Assembly: GCF_004138335.1 (NCBI RefSeq)
Contig: NZ_RYFW01000002.1
Location: forward strand, 601,501-665,500
DNA from: Peristeroidobacter agariperforans
GTDB taxonomy: Bacteria > Pseudomonadota > Gammaproteobacteria > Steroidobacterales > Steroidobacteraceae
Reading direction: 5' to 3'
Length of the DNA stretch: 64,000 nt
Of the stretch, positions 41,426 to 50,705 are shown piece after piece. Position 1 is the first letter of the stretch, and every line of letters begins with the position of its first letter. Below the pieces are notes generated by a model. That model ran no database searches and was not told where the DNA came from. It was given only the letters and a program-made list of their open reading frames with translations. Position numbers and translations under genes: made by a program.

Positions 41426-42336
41426 GCCTTCGCGACCCACATTTCCATATCGAGCGGCTGCGCGAGCGACTTCACCAGGTCCTGCGCGTAGATCGGCAGA
41501 TCCCGCAGGCTGCGCACGCAGATCATCAGATTGCGTGGCGCCCAGTCATCGCTCAGCTCGATCACGTGCAGCTTCATCGTGCGCATGGCGCGAGCGGCGG
41601 TGGTCTCCGGCACGACACCGATGCCGACATTACCTTCGACCATGCGGCACACCGCGTCGAAGCTGCGCAGCTGCACGCGAAGCTTGAGCCGGCGGCCGAT
41701 GCGCTCGGCTTTGTCGGAAAGAAACCGTTGCAGCGAGCTGGCGCGATCCAGCCCGACGAAGTCGCTGTCCAGCGCCTCGGCGAACGCGATTTTTTTCTTT
41801 TCGGCGAGCGGGTGAGTCGGCGTCGTGACCAGCACAAAACGGTCCACACGGAACGGAAATACTTCCAGTCCGGTCACGTCTTCGGTGCCCGCGACGATGC
41901 CGATATCGGCTTTGCCGTCGGCAATGGCGGCGACGATCTCATCGCTCAAGCGCTCTTCCAGGTCGATGTTCACCTGGGGATGCGATGTCAGGAAATTACT
42001 GAGCGGCTCGGGCAGGAACTCAGTCAGTGCGTTGGTGTTGGAGAGCAGCCGTACATGTCCCTTCAGGCCGTCGGCGTACTCGCCCAGCTCGGCGCGCATG
42101 CGCTCCGCTTGTTGCAACATCTGCCGGGCATGGTGCACCAATGTGCGGCCGGCGGGCGTCGGGTGAACGCCCTGGCGCTCGCGGTTCAGCAATGGCGTGC
42201 CCAGCTCGATTTCCATGTTGCGGATTCGGGTGCTGGCGGCCGCCACGGCCAGGTGCATGCGCTCCGCGCCGGCGGTGATGCTGCCGGCTTCGACAACGTG
42301 CAGGAACAGCTTCAGGTCGGTCAGATCGAAACGCAT
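41422..42336 (-). CDS. LysR-family transcriptional regulator
   Basis: This 304-residue regulator has the N-terminal winged helix typical of the family: LTDLKLFLHVVEAGSITAGAERMHLAVAAASTRIRNMEIELGTPLLNR. A periplasmic-binding-protein-like effector domain follows (about 90-300). It lies nine bases downstream of the glutamine-synthetase-like gene on the same strand, so it is the last gene of that operon rather than divergent as is common. It probably controls this operon in response to an amine or amino-acid ligand. Confidence 0.92.
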   Translation of the reverse strand: MRFDLTDLKLFLHVVEAGSITAGAERMHLAVAAASTRIRNMEIELGTPLLNRERQGVHPTPAGRTLVHHARQMLQQAERMRAELGEYADGLKGHVRLLSNTNALTEFLPEPLSNFLTSHPQVNIDLEERLSDEIVAAIADGKADIGIVAGTEDVTGLEVFPFRVDRFVLVTTPTHPLAEKKKIAFAEALDSDFVGLDRASSLQRFLSDKAERIGRRLKLRVQLRSFDAVCRMVEGNVGIGVVPETTAARAMRTMKLHVIELSDDWAPRNLMICVRSLRDLPIYAQDLVKSLAQPLDMEMWVAKA

Positions 42337-42345
42337 CGGCGCAGT

Positions 42346-43707
42346 TTATACGCTATCGAGGTACCAGTCGTGGTCTGTCGCCGGCACCAGCGCGTTGTAC
42401 TTGTCCCATTCCTGGGTCTTGATCGCGACGTATGCACGCAGGAACTCGTCCCCCAGCGCTTCGCGCAGGAACGTCGAGCCTTCGGCGGCTTTGATGGCAC
42501 CCAGCCAATCCCGCGGCAACGAGGCTGTAATGCCGCTTTCATAGCCATTTCCAGTGATGGGCGGACCCGGATCGAGCTTGGCCGTGATGCCCGCATGTAC
42601 GCCGGCGAGCACAATTGCTGCGACAAGGTAAGGATTCGCATCCGCCCCGCTGACCCGATGCTCGACGTGTCGACTCGACGCTGCACCGGCCGGCACGCGC
42701 AGGCTGACGGAGCGATTGTTGATGCCCCAGGTCGGCGCCATCGGCGCGTAACTTTGATGGCGGAAGCGCCGATACGAGTTCGCGTTGGGCGCGAAGATGA
42801 GCATGCTCTCCGCCATGGTCCTTTGCAGTCCGCCGATGGCATGGCGTAGCAGCGGCGTGCCGGCGGGATCGTCGGCGGCGAATGCATTGTCGCCGTTCTC
42901 GTCCTGCACGCTGACGTGCATGTGCATTCCACTGCCAGCCTGTTCCGCGAAAGGTTTTGCCATGAAGCAGGCGGTGAGGCCATGTTTCAGCGCAGTGGCG
43001 CGAATCAGGCGCTTGAACAGGATCGCATCGTCGATGGCGCGCAGGGCGTCGTCGCGATGGAGCAGCGTGATCTCATATTGGCCCGGCGCATATTCCGACA
43101 TGAGCGTTCGTAACGGCAGCCCTTGCACGCGGGCGCCTGCGTAGATGTCGTCGAACAACGGCGCCATATCGTGCAGCTTGCCCAGCCCGTATGAGTCGAG
43201 CCGCTGCGGCGAGCGTTGTGACAACAGTCCCGGCGCGGGCACGAGCTTTCCCTGCGCGTCTCTCGAGACCAAATAAAATTCGATCTCTGCCGCAACGACG
43301 GCTCGCAATCCGATCTGCTGCAATCGTCGTACGGAGCGCGCCAATGCATGTCTTGGATCGGCAGTGCACGGCCGACCGTCAGCTTCGTACATGCTCATGA
43401 GTACTTGCGCACCGGGGCGAGACATCCAACCCGCTCGCACCAGCGTGCCAGGCACCGGACGGCAGATACGATCGGCATCGCCGACCGACCAAACGAGCCC
43501 GGTCTCCTCCACATCTTCACCGGTGACATCGAGACCGAGGATCGAGCCGGCGACGCAGCGGCCCTCGTTGTAAAGCGAGAGCAGTTCCTCGCGTGCGATC
43601 AGCTTGCCTCTGGGCACGCCACCGGGGTCTGTAATCAGCAGTTCGATGGCTTCGACGTCGGGATTCGCGTCGAGAAACTGGCGGGCTTCGTTGTTGGCGA
43701 CGCTCAT
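42346..43707 (-). CDS. Glutamine synthetase-family enzyme (PuuA/GlnT-like)
   Basis: This 453-residue enzyme has the glutamine-synthetase fold. Its marks are AAEIEFYLV, AKPFAEQAGSGMHMHVSVQDENG (ATP/metal region), the SYRRFRHQSYAPMAPTWGINNRSVSLRVPAG arginine/ATP segment, and HRVSGADANPYLVAAIVLAG. The FEIE-type region and its pairing with an aminotransferase fit gamma-glutamylation of an amine, such as putrescine or ethanolamine, rather than ammonia assimilation. Its start overlaps the aminotransferase stop by four bases. I cannot name the substrate. Confidence 0.88.
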   Translation of the reverse strand: MSVANNEARQFLDANPDVEAIELLITDPGGVPRGKLIAREELLSLYNEGRCVAGSILGLDVTGEDVEETGLVWSVGDADRICRPVPGTLVRAGWMSRPGAQVLMSMYEADGRPCTADPRHALARSVRRLQQIGLRAVVAAEIEFYLVSRDAQGKLVPAPGLLSQRSPQRLDSYGLGKLHDMAPLFDDIYAGARVQGLPLRTLMSEYAPGQYEITLLHRDDALRAIDDAILFKRLIRATALKHGLTACFMAKPFAEQAGSGMHMHVSVQDENGDNAFAADDPAGTPLLRHAIGGLQRTMAESMLIFAPNANSYRRFRHQSYAPMAPTWGINNRSVSLRVPAGAASSRHVEHRVSGADANPYLVAAIVLAGVHAGITAKLDPGPPITGNGYESGITASLPRDWLGAIKAAEGSTFLREALGDEFLRAYVAIKTQEWDKYNALVPATDHDWYLDSV

Positions 43708-45050
43708 GACAATTCGTGCAAGAACTCATCGAAGTGGTCGAGCAGCGCCTGCACCTGTTCGGCTGTGGTCACCGGGCTCACCAGCATCATGTTGTGGAAG
43801 GGCGTGACGAGCACGCCACGATTCAGCAGGTAGAGATGTAACAGACGTTCGAGCATCGGCGACGCAGCCGTCAATGACTCGCGTGCGTTTCGCGGCGATG
43901 TTGGTGTAAAGACCAGCTCGCTGCGCGCGCCGACCGTGGTTACGTGCCAGGGCAAGCTTCGCTTGGCGATGCGCATCCGCAAACCCTCAGCAAGCGTGGC
44001 CGCGTGATTCAACATGTGTGCGTAGGCTTCATTCGTCATGACGTCCTGCAAACACGCGACCAGCGCGGCGGTCGCGAGCGCATTCGCCGCTAGCGTCGTG
44101 CCCATGCCTGAATGTCCGGCGGGCTTGGTCTCGAGCAGACGTTCCATCCGCTTCGCCAGCTCGGCCGTAAAGCCATAAACCGCTGTCGGCATGCCGCCGG
44201 CAATCGCTTTGCCAGCAATCAGAAAGTCCGGTGTGAGTCCCAGCCGATGCGCGTGCCCGCGCGGGCCGCTGCTGAGCGTGTGGGTTTCGTCGATGGCGAG
44301 CAGCGTTCCATGGCGCGTGCAGAGCTTGCGAACTTCGGCCCAAAAGCCTTGCTGGGGCAGCACCATGCCGGCATTCGTCATCACCGGCTCGGCGAGCAAG
44401 CATGCGACCTGACCATCGGCGAGCGCCGCCTCGAGTGCGGCGAGATCGTTGAACTCGACCACACGTGCGTACGAGGCGAAGTCGGCGACCTGGCCGATCT
44501 GCCCGGGCCGTGCGACGACTCTGCCCCCGGCGAGTCGCACCAACGTGTCTTCGAGCGAGCCGTGATAGCAGCCATCAAATACGAGGATGAGCTTGCGCTC
44601 GGTCAACGCGCGAGCCCAGCGCAGGACAGCGCGATTGGCATCTGTGGCTGTTTGAGTGATCTGCCAATAGGGCAGGCCGAAGCGTTCAGTCAATAGCTCA
44701 CCGGCCCGTGCGGTTTGCTCCATCGGCAACATACAGGTGAAGCCGTGGGCCACTTGATCTTTCAGCGCATTCGCGACTGCGGGTGGCGAGTGGCCGAACA
44801 TGGCGCCGGTATCGCCGAGACAGAAGTCGGCATAGGTCCGGCCATCCACATCCACGAAGCTCGATCCGGAGGCGGCACGCACGATCAGAGGTGCGGGCAA
44901 CTGCCAATCCGTCATCCAGTGCATGGGCACGCCATTCAGCCAATGCGCGCGCAAAGCCTTGTCGCGACGGATCGTTTCCGGATGCTCTTCGATGAAGCGG
45001 CGCTGCTCGCGCTCCAACAGAGGTGCGGCGGACGCACTAAGAACGGACAA
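43704..45050 (-). CDS. Class III (PLP-dependent) aminotransferase
   Basis: This 448-residue enzyme belongs to the class III family that includes glutamate-1-semialdehyde aminomutase and omega-amino-acid transaminases. DVDGRTYADFCLGDTGAMFGH is the start of the fold. FDGCYHGSLEDTLV and LLAIDETHTLSSGPRG (cofactor Asp region) follow, and the PLP lysine is K281 in LIAGKAIAGGMPT. It is the first gene of the minus-strand aminotransferase-GS-lysR operon. It may transaminate a polyamine-derived substrate, by analogy with Puu-type pathways. Confidence 0.88.
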   Translation of the reverse strand: MSVLSASAAPLLEREQRRFIEEHPETIRRDKALRAHWLNGVPMHWMTDWQLPAPLIVRAASGSSFVDVDGRTYADFCLGDTGAMFGHSPPAVANALKDQVAHGFTCMLPMEQTARAGELLTERFGLPYWQITQTATDANRAVLRWARALTERKLILVFDGCYHGSLEDTLVRLAGGRVVARPGQIGQVADFASYARVVEFNDLAALEAALADGQVACLLAEPVMTNAGMVLPQQGFWAEVRKLCTRHGTLLAIDETHTLSSGPRGHAHRLGLTPDFLIAGKAIAGGMPTAVYGFTAELAKRMERLLETKPAGHSGMGTTLAANALATAALVACLQDVMTNEAYAHMLNHAATLAEGLRMRIAKRSLPWHVTTVGARSELVFTPTSPRNARESLTAASPMLERLLHLYLLNRGVLVTPFHNMMLVSPVTTAEQVQALLDHFDEFLHELS

Positions 45051-45148
45051 AGTGTTTTCCCCTGGGAAGATGCACTAAGTGGCTGGTGCAAATCATAGAC
45101 CATCGATCAGCGTCGGCTCAGGCGTTCCCTGAATCGAGGTCGGGACGC

Positions 45149-45175
45149 TGCATTCGCGACGGCTGCGGCCGATAA
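45149..45175 (+). promoter_or_regulatory. Possible sigma-28 promoter for the third MCP gene
   Basis: GCCGATAA at 45168-45175 is a perfect FliA -10 element, 82 bases before the MCP start. At the proper 15-base spacing the -35 position holds TGCA rather than TAAA, so support is only partial. Confidence 0.4.
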
Positions 45176-45257
45176 GTCGGACATATCCCGCATCTTGCCA
45201 CGGCCGGCGTTTACTCGCGGGACGCCCCCGTTTTCAACACAGGCAAGCAGAAGTTCC

Positions 45258-46880
45258 ATGTCGATGCTTACGATCAGAACCCGGATGTACGTGAATCTGG
45301 GCGTGCTGGCTGTCGCCATGCTGGTGGTGTGCGGTGTCGCGCTCAGCGCCTTCAATTCCAGCTCTCGCCGCATGCAGCAGTTGCACGCCGAGAACCTGGT
45401 GCCGATCACGCAGATCAACGAGATCTACCAGCGCTCGCTGCAGAGTCAGCAGTATCGCCTGGAGGGTTACGTGCATCGCGACCCCGCGTTCACCAAGACG
45501 AACTACGACATGGTGAAAGAGAACCGCGGCCGCATCAACGAGCTGACCGAGCTCTTCGGCCAGTATCCGCTGAGCGAGCAGGAGCGTCGCCTGCTCGATG
45601 AGGTGAAGTCGCAGCGCGCCGCCATCGTCGACGCCGGCAAGAAAGAAATCGAGCTGCTGCTGGCCGGCGAGTACGACGCGGCCACCAAGGTGCGTATCGA
45701 AGCGATCGAGCCGGTCATCGACCGCATGGACGTGACGACCGAGCAGTTGGCGAAGGCTCGCGAGCAGGCGGCGGCGGAAACGATCGTCCAGGCCCAGCAA
45801 GAGTTGAATCGCGATCGCAATGTCATGCTTGGCTGCTTCATCGCGGCGCTGGCGGTGGCGAGCTGGTTCGCGTGGCTGCTGACCAGGCATATTTCCAACG
45901 GCCTGGCCCGCGCCGAAGACCTGGCCCGTCGCGTGAGTCGCGGTGAGCTGGGCAATCAAGTTGCCGTCACCGGCAATGACGAGATTTCAGCGCTGTTGCG
46001 CAGCCTGACAGACATGGATTCCAAGTTGATGGAGACCATGACCCAGGTGAGCGAAAGCGCCGCCGAAGTGGACCGCGCCGCGCGTCAGCTGTCGCAGGGC
46101 AGTGATGACTTGAGCGAGCGCACGCAGGAACAGGCCGCCGCGCTGGAAGAAACAGCCGCGAGCATCGAGGAGATGGCCGCGACGGTGAAGCAGAACGCGG
46201 ACAACGCGAAGCACGCTAACCAGATTGCTACCAGCACGCGTACTCAGGCGGACCAAGGTGGCGTGGCGGTTCAGCGCGCTGTCGGCGCGATGGGCGAGAT
46301 CACTTCTTCGAGCAAGCGTATCGAAGACATCATCGGTGTGATCGATGAGATCGCGTTCCAGACCAACTTGCTGGCGTTGAACGCAGCGGTCGAGGCCGCG
46401 CGTGCTGGTGAGCAGGGTCGTGGCTTCGCAGTCGTCGCCGGCGAAGTGCGCAGCCTTGCTCAGCGCAGCGCCACCGCGGCGCGCGAGATCAAGAGTTTGA
46501 TCAGCGATTCCGTCGGCAAGGTCGACGCGGGTTCGCAGCTGGTCGGTAATTCAGGCAAATCGCTGGCGGATATCGTCAACGGGGTCGTAAAGGTGACGAA
46601 CATCGTCGCCGAAATCGCCGCCGCAACCTCCGAGCAGTCGACCGGCATCGATCAAATCAATCACGCCATCTCGAACATGGACACAGCCACACAGCAGAAT
46701 GCTGCTCTGGTGGAAGAATCCGCTGCGGCTGCGAAGTCGATGCAAGCGCAGGCGCAGCGATTGCAGGAGTTGGTGTCGTTCTTCCGGTTTGGGGCGCAGA
46801 CGCATGCGGCCCAGAGCATGCCCTCGTATTCGAGCCAGGTTGGCGTCGATCATCACGAGTCGTATTCGCGCGCGGCGTAA
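45258..46880 (+). CDS. Methyl-accepting chemotaxis protein without pentapeptide end
   Basis: This third chemoreceptor has about 540 residues from the ATG at 45258. The frame is open upstream to 45195, but the membrane helix begins right after this ATG ([24 protein letters not shown]). It has a four-helix-bundle periplasmic domain, a second membrane helix (about 190-210), HAMP and the standard tip. Unlike the other two receptors it ends HHESYSRAA, with no xWxxF tether. It lies far from the che operon, between the aminotransferase operon and a TonB receptor. Confidence 0.93.
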   Translation: MSMLTIRTRMYVNLGVLAVAMLVVCGVALSAFNSSSRRMQQLHAENLVPITQINEIYQRSLQSQQYRLEGYVHRDPAFTKTNYDMVKENRGRINELTELFGQYPLSEQERRLLDEVKSQRAAIVDAGKKEIELLLAGEYDAATKVRIEAIEPVIDRMDVTTEQLAKAREQAAAETIVQAQQELNRDRNVMLGCFIAALAVASWFAWLLTRHISNGLARAEDLARRVSRGELGNQVAVTGNDEISALLRSLTDMDSKLMETMTQVSESAAEVDRAARQLSQGSDDLSERTQEQAAALEETAASIEEMAATVKQNADNAKHANQIATSTRTQADQGGVAVQRAVGAMGEITSSSKRIEDIIGVIDEIAFQTNLLALNAAVEAARAGEQGRGFAVVAGEVRSLAQRSATAAREIKSLISDSVGKVDAGSQLVGNSGKSLADIVNGVVKVTNIVAEIAAATSEQSTGIDQINHAISNMDTATQQNAALVEESAAAAKSMQAQAQRLQELVSFFRFGAQTHAAQSMPSYSSQVGVDHHESYSRAA

Positions 46881-46887
46881 GAGGGCG

Positions 46888-46934
46888 GCCTCGGTGGTTC
46901 GGCATCGCCCTGGCGATGCGGACCACCGAGGCCT
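46888..46934. terminator. Long hairpin, probable bidirectional terminator
   Basis: GGCCTCGGTGGT (46888-46899) pairs with ACCACCGAGGCC (46923-46934), and an inner GGCATCGCC/GGCGATGC stem fills most of the loop. It stands between the convergent MCP and TonB-receptor genes. A pyrimidine-rich TCTTCTCTTC follows on the plus strand. Confidence 0.75.
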
Positions 46935-46970
46935 CTTCTCTTCATCCTCGGTGGTGCAGCTAACGCTTTT

Positions 46971-48959
46971 CTAGAACTCCGCCCGCGCTCCGATGTGCCA
47001 GGAGCGTCCAGCCAACGGAGCGATGTCCTTCAGCGGCGAAGCGTGCTGCCGCGCGTCCTCATCGAGCAGGTTCGTTCCGCGGAGGAACAAGAACACGCTC
47101 GTCGCTCCCACCGGCACTCGATAGCTCGCATCCACTTCGGCTAGCGTGAAACTGTCGGTCGGCAGTTCGTTCGTCGCTACCTTGTCCTGCTTGTCGTAGT
47201 AGAACGCTTGCGCACCGATGTGCCACGCGTCCTGGTCGTAGTGCACGCCTGCGCCGAAGCGCAGAGGCGGGATTTGCGGCAGGTCTTCGCCGTTATCGAG
47301 TTTGCCACGGACATAGTCCGACGCGAGGCGCAGGCCCAAATGACGGTTGCCATCATCGATCAGCGGCACGTTCAACTCGGCTTCGAAGCCGTGGAACTTC
47401 GCGCCGTTCTGAAGATAGACATACACCGGCAGCTCATCCTCGATGTCACCCGTCGGGGAGGCATAGATGTAATCGGTGTAGTCGTTGTAGTAGGCGCTCA
47501 AGGTCCAGTTGATGCCGTCGCCCGTGTGACGTAGCGACAGATCGGCCGTCACCGATGTTTCCTGATCCAGGTTGGCATCGCCGACCTCGAAGCGCTGCGC
47601 GGCGATATGCGGGCCGTTGGCGTACAGCTCGGCGGCCTGCGGATTGCGCTGAGTGCGCGTCAGGTTCAGCGCGACGGCATGATCTTCCGCGAAATCCCAT
47701 ACGCCGCCGGCAGACAGGCTGACGGCAGTCTCGTCGTAATTGGGCAATTCAGCTTCGACGTCGATCTTCTGCTGCTCGGCTCGCGCGCCCAGCTCGACCG
47801 TAAAGTCATCGAAGTGACGTTCTTCGAAGGCGAACAGGCTCAGCGTCTTGGTCTTCGAGCTCGGCACGAAGGCTTCATCGCCGATGGCCTCGAAGTCCAC
47901 ATCGACGTATTGCAGGCCCGTCGTGCCGCGCCAGCCAGAGCCGAATGCATGATCGGCGGTGAAGCGCAGCTCGTAGGCGTCCTGGTTGAATACGGTGCCG
48001 GGCTCGCCAGGCGCTTCGAACTCGGTGTGGGTGTAATCGTTGTACGCACCCGTCAGGCGCAGCTTGTTGAATACGCCTTCGAGATCGAGCTCGGCTTTGC
48101 CGTCGAAGCGGTCCTGCTTCATGTCGATGAAGGCTTCTTCTTCGCCTGGGATGCCGTACGTCGTTTCGTATCGGCTATACGACAAGCCGCCGAGCGCGTT
48201 CTGCCCGATATACGAGCCGCCGACCGCGCCACCGCTCGCTTCACCTGCCGTGTTCGGAATGTGGCCGCGGACACCGTCCGGTTCTTCGCCGGCTTCGATC
48301 AGCTGACGACGCAGGGCATCGGACTGCGTGAAGCCCGGGATCTCGACATCATCGGTTTCGCGATCGAAGTAATCGGCGTGGAAGGCGAAGTTGCCCGCGC
48401 CGCCGTCGAGGCTGACAGCGCCGGTGCGTTCTTCACTGGCGGTGTCGCCACGAACTTCTGCCGCGCCGGTGATCGCCTTCGTTGGGACTTGCGTCGGCAC
48501 GCGGGTGCTGACGACATTCACCAATCCGCCCGACGCGCCGCTGCCATACAGAAGCGCAGCCGGACCTTTGATGATTTCGATCTGCTGCGACACCACCGAT
48601 TCCAGAGTGACGGCGTGATCCTGGCTGAGACTGGAAACATCCAGCGACGCCAGGCCGTCTTGCAGGACCTGCACACGATCGCCACTGAGGCCGCGAATCA
48701 CCGGCCGGCTGGCGCTCGGGCCGAAGTAGGTGGAGCTGACACCCAGCTCGCTCGACAACGTCTCGCCGAGACTGCCAGCGATCTGCCGGCGCAGTTCGTC
48801 ACCGCCGACGACCGTGGTCGGTTGCGCGACATCGAGGGGGTTTTCACGCAAGGCCGAGGAGGTGACGACGACTTCCTCGGTTTTGGTTTCCTGAGACAAA
48901 GCGGCATGACTGACCAGCAACGCGGCCACACCCACGCGCAACAATTGAGAACGACGCAT
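46971..48959 (-). CDS. TonB-dependent outer-membrane receptor, ZnuD-like
   Basis: This 662-residue receptor has a signal peptide (about 1-22), a TonB-box-like EEVVVTSS, a plug domain (VIRGLSGDRVQVLQDGLASLDVSSLSQDHAV, IEIIKGPAALLYGSGASGGLVNVV) and a beta barrel with a terminal Phe (WHIGARAEF). The ending HASPLKDIAPLAGRSW resembles the end of zinc receptors of the ZnuD type. With the DUF2946 gene upstream, a metal substrate is likely; zinc is a guess. The DUF2946 gene ends 112 bases upstream on the same strand. Confidence 0.88.
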   Translation of the reverse strand: MRRSQLLRVGVAALLVSHAALSQETKTEEVVVTSSALRENPLDVAQPTTVVGGDELRRQIAGSLGETLSSELGVSSTYFGPSASRPVIRGLSGDRVQVLQDGLASLDVSSLSQDHAVTLESVVSQQIEIIKGPAALLYGSGASGGLVNVVSTRVPTQVPTKAITGAAEVRGDTASEERTGAVSLDGGAGNFAFHADYFDRETDDVEIPGFTQSDALRRQLIEAGEEPDGVRGHIPNTAGEASGGAVGGSYIGQNALGGLSYSRYETTYGIPGEEEAFIDMKQDRFDGKAELDLEGVFNKLRLTGAYNDYTHTEFEAPGEPGTVFNQDAYELRFTADHAFGSGWRGTTGLQYVDVDFEAIGDEAFVPSSKTKTLSLFAFEERHFDDFTVELGARAEQQKIDVEAELPNYDETAVSLSAGGVWDFAEDHAVALNLTRTQRNPQAAELYANGPHIAAQRFEVGDANLDQETSVTADLSLRHTGDGINWTLSAYYNDYTDYIYASPTGDIEDELPVYVYLQNGAKFHGFEAELNVPLIDDGNRHLGLRLASDYVRGKLDNGEDLPQIPPLRFGAGVHYDQDAWHIGAQAFYYDKQDKVATNELPTDSFTLAEVDASYRVPVGATSVFLFLRGTNLLDEDARQHASPLKDIAPLAGRSWHIGARAEF

Positions 48960-49071
48960 GACAAAACATTCCTGAATAACTGCAGCGACCTCGCGCGCCG
49001 GTCCGATTGGTGGACTTCAGCGCACGAGCAACGACCTCACGCTTCCGTGAGGGAGGGCAACGGACTGCGAG

Positions 49072-49383
49072 TTATCGAGGCGGCGCGCGGGGTTGCGCGG
49101 CGACGGCGGGGCGGAAGGAAACAGAAACTTCAGCGACGGGTGCTACATAAGAAGTGACAGTGACGGCGGTAACCGCCGCGTAGCTCTGTTTCGGGGCATC
49201 GATCAGCCCGTCGAAGGCGGCACAGTAGCCGCAGGCCGGGCCGTGAACGCCGAATGTTTTGACCGTATCGTCGTGGCGATGGACGACGTGCGCGACCGAG
49301 TCCACGGCAAACGCCAGCAACAGAGTGACGAGCATTGCTCGCACCCATGTCGAGGGATTTCTTGCCAGATGGAAAATGGACAT
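49072..49383 (-). CDS. DUF2946-family small protein
   Basis: This 103-residue protein starts at the ATG at 49383 (MSIFHLARNPSTWVRAMLV). It has one N-terminal hydrophobic helix (about 15-32) and the CxxC pattern in GPACGYCAAFDGL. The Arg/Pro end (PRAPPR) is also usual for DUF2946. These proteins often stand next to TonB receptors or metal-transport genes and are thought to handle metal ions, though their role is not established. It is probably co-transcribed with the receptor. The frame extends upstream, but without family features. Confidence 0.78.
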   Translation of the reverse strand: MSIFHLARNPSTWVRAMLVTLLLAFAVDSVAHVVHRHDDTVKTFGVHGPACGYCAAFDGLIDAPKQSYAAVTAVTVTSYVAPVAEVSVSFRPAVAAQPRAPPR

Positions 49384-49574
49384 AGCGCCGGTCGAAACCT
49401 GAGGGCCGGGAAGCGCCTCAATCGCGTAAGCTAGCGGAGGACCTGTCTCTTGCCAAGCACAATACGCCGCGATCCTGGCGAAAACCTGAGCTGTGGGCCG
49501 GCCAACTGGCGCTGGCCGACCGCCTTGGGCCATAATCCGAGCGTCGCAATCAGGTCGCCGTCCTCACCTAATTC

Positions 49575-49604
49575 ATTTTGGCGCAAGCAATTTTGGCGCG
49601 AGTG
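49575..49604. repeat. Two direct 15-bp repeats in the leader between DUF2946 and holA
   Basis: ATTTTGGCGC occurs at 49575-49584 and again at 49590-49599, in two tandem units of 15 bases. The surrounding 280-base gap between the divergent DUF2946 and holA genes must carry both promoters. A repressor site is possible but not shown. Confidence 0.4.
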
Positions 49605-49663
49605 TTTTTGACCGTTCCCTCCGTGTCCGCCGCAACTTCAAGCCGGTGCTCCGGCGCCCCGCT

Positions 49664-50686
49664 GTGAAGCTGTCAGGCGATAACCTCGGGGCCAGCCTGT
49701 CGCGGCAGCTCTCGTCGATCTATCTGATCTCCGGCGACGAGCCCCTGTTGGTCAATGAAGCGGCTGATGCCGTGCGGGCGCGTGCCCGCAGCCAGGGTTT
49801 CACCGAGCGCGAATTGCACGTGGTCGAGCGCGGCTTCGACTGGCAGGCGCTGCTCTCCAACAGCAAAGCGATGTCGTTGTTCGCCGACCGCAAGATCATC
49901 GAGATCCGGATGACCAATCCGACCCCGGGCGAACAGGGCGCGGACGCCATCATCGAACTGGCGACCGAGCCTTCCCCAGACAATCTTGTGCTGATCGTCA
50001 CCGGCAAAATGGACGGCCGCGTGACGGGCTCGCGTTGGGTAAGCGCCATCGAAAAGCACGGCGTGGTCGTGCAGATCTGGCCGCTCGAGCTGGCGCGTTT
50101 GCCGGCGTGGATCCGCGATCGGCTCGCCAAACAGAATCTCAAAGCCGATGCCGAAGCGGCGTCGCTGCTGGCCGAGCGCGTCGAGGGCAATCTGCTGGCC
50201 GCGCACCAGGAAGTCGAAAAGCTGGCGTTGTTGCTACCGCCAGGCCCGGTCACCGCGGACACCATCGTCGATGCGGTCGCTGACAGTGCGCGCTTCGACG
50301 TTTTGCAGCTCGGTGACGCGGCGATGAAAGGAAATGCAGCGCGAGCCTTGCGCGTCCTGGAAGGATTGCGCGGCGAGGATGTCGAGCCGCCCATCGTGCT
50401 GTGGGCGCTCAACAAGGATTTGCAGTGGATCGCACGTTGCCAGCACATGATGCGTCGAGGCCAGAGCCCCGACAGCGCCATGAACGCACTCTATGTGTGG
50501 CGCAATCGTCAGCCGGCCATGAAACATGCGTTGTCACGGCTGAAGCCGAAGACGGTGCGCGAGCTGCTGCTCAGCGCCGAGCGCGCCGATCGCATGATCA
50601 AAGGTGTGATCCGCAGCGACCCCTGGCTGGAATTCGAGCGCCTGGTGGCCGGGCTCGCCGGCGTTCGACTCGCGACCGCCGCCTGA
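49664..50686 (+). CDS. holA: DNA polymerase III delta subunit
   Basis: HolA is the delta subunit that opens the beta clamp in the clamp loader. The protein starts KLSGDNLGASLSRQLSSIYLISGDEPLLVNEAADAVRARA, as in the family. It continues with the ATPase-like core and ends with DADRMIKG-type and DPWLEFERLVAGLAG segments. I choose GTG at 49664 (340 residues), because the canonical LxxLxxGLxPxYLxSGDEPLLxxE start begins there; the open frame further upstream has no family resemblance. nadD follows 19 bases later. Confidence 0.92.
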   Translation: MKLSGDNLGASLSRQLSSIYLISGDEPLLVNEAADAVRARARSQGFTERELHVVERGFDWQALLSNSKAMSLFADRKIIEIRMTNPTPGEQGADAIIELATEPSPDNLVLIVTGKMDGRVTGSRWVSAIEKHGVVVQIWPLELARLPAWIRDRLAKQNLKADAEAASLLAERVEGNLLAAHQEVEKLALLLPPGPVTADTIVDAVADSARFDVLQLGDAAMKGNAARALRVLEGLRGEDVEPPIVLWALNKDLQWIARCQHMMRRGQSPDSAMNALYVWRNRQPAMKHALSRLKPKTVRELLLSAERADRMIKGVIRSDPWLEFERLVAGLAGVRLATAA

Positions 50687-50705
50687 CTTTCATGACCTTC
50701 CCCGC

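Noticed and set aside
49384-49663. Cobalamin or other riboswitch in the leader of the DUF2946/TonB operon
   Set aside because: I looked for the conserved B12-box and core elements on the minus strand and did not find them.
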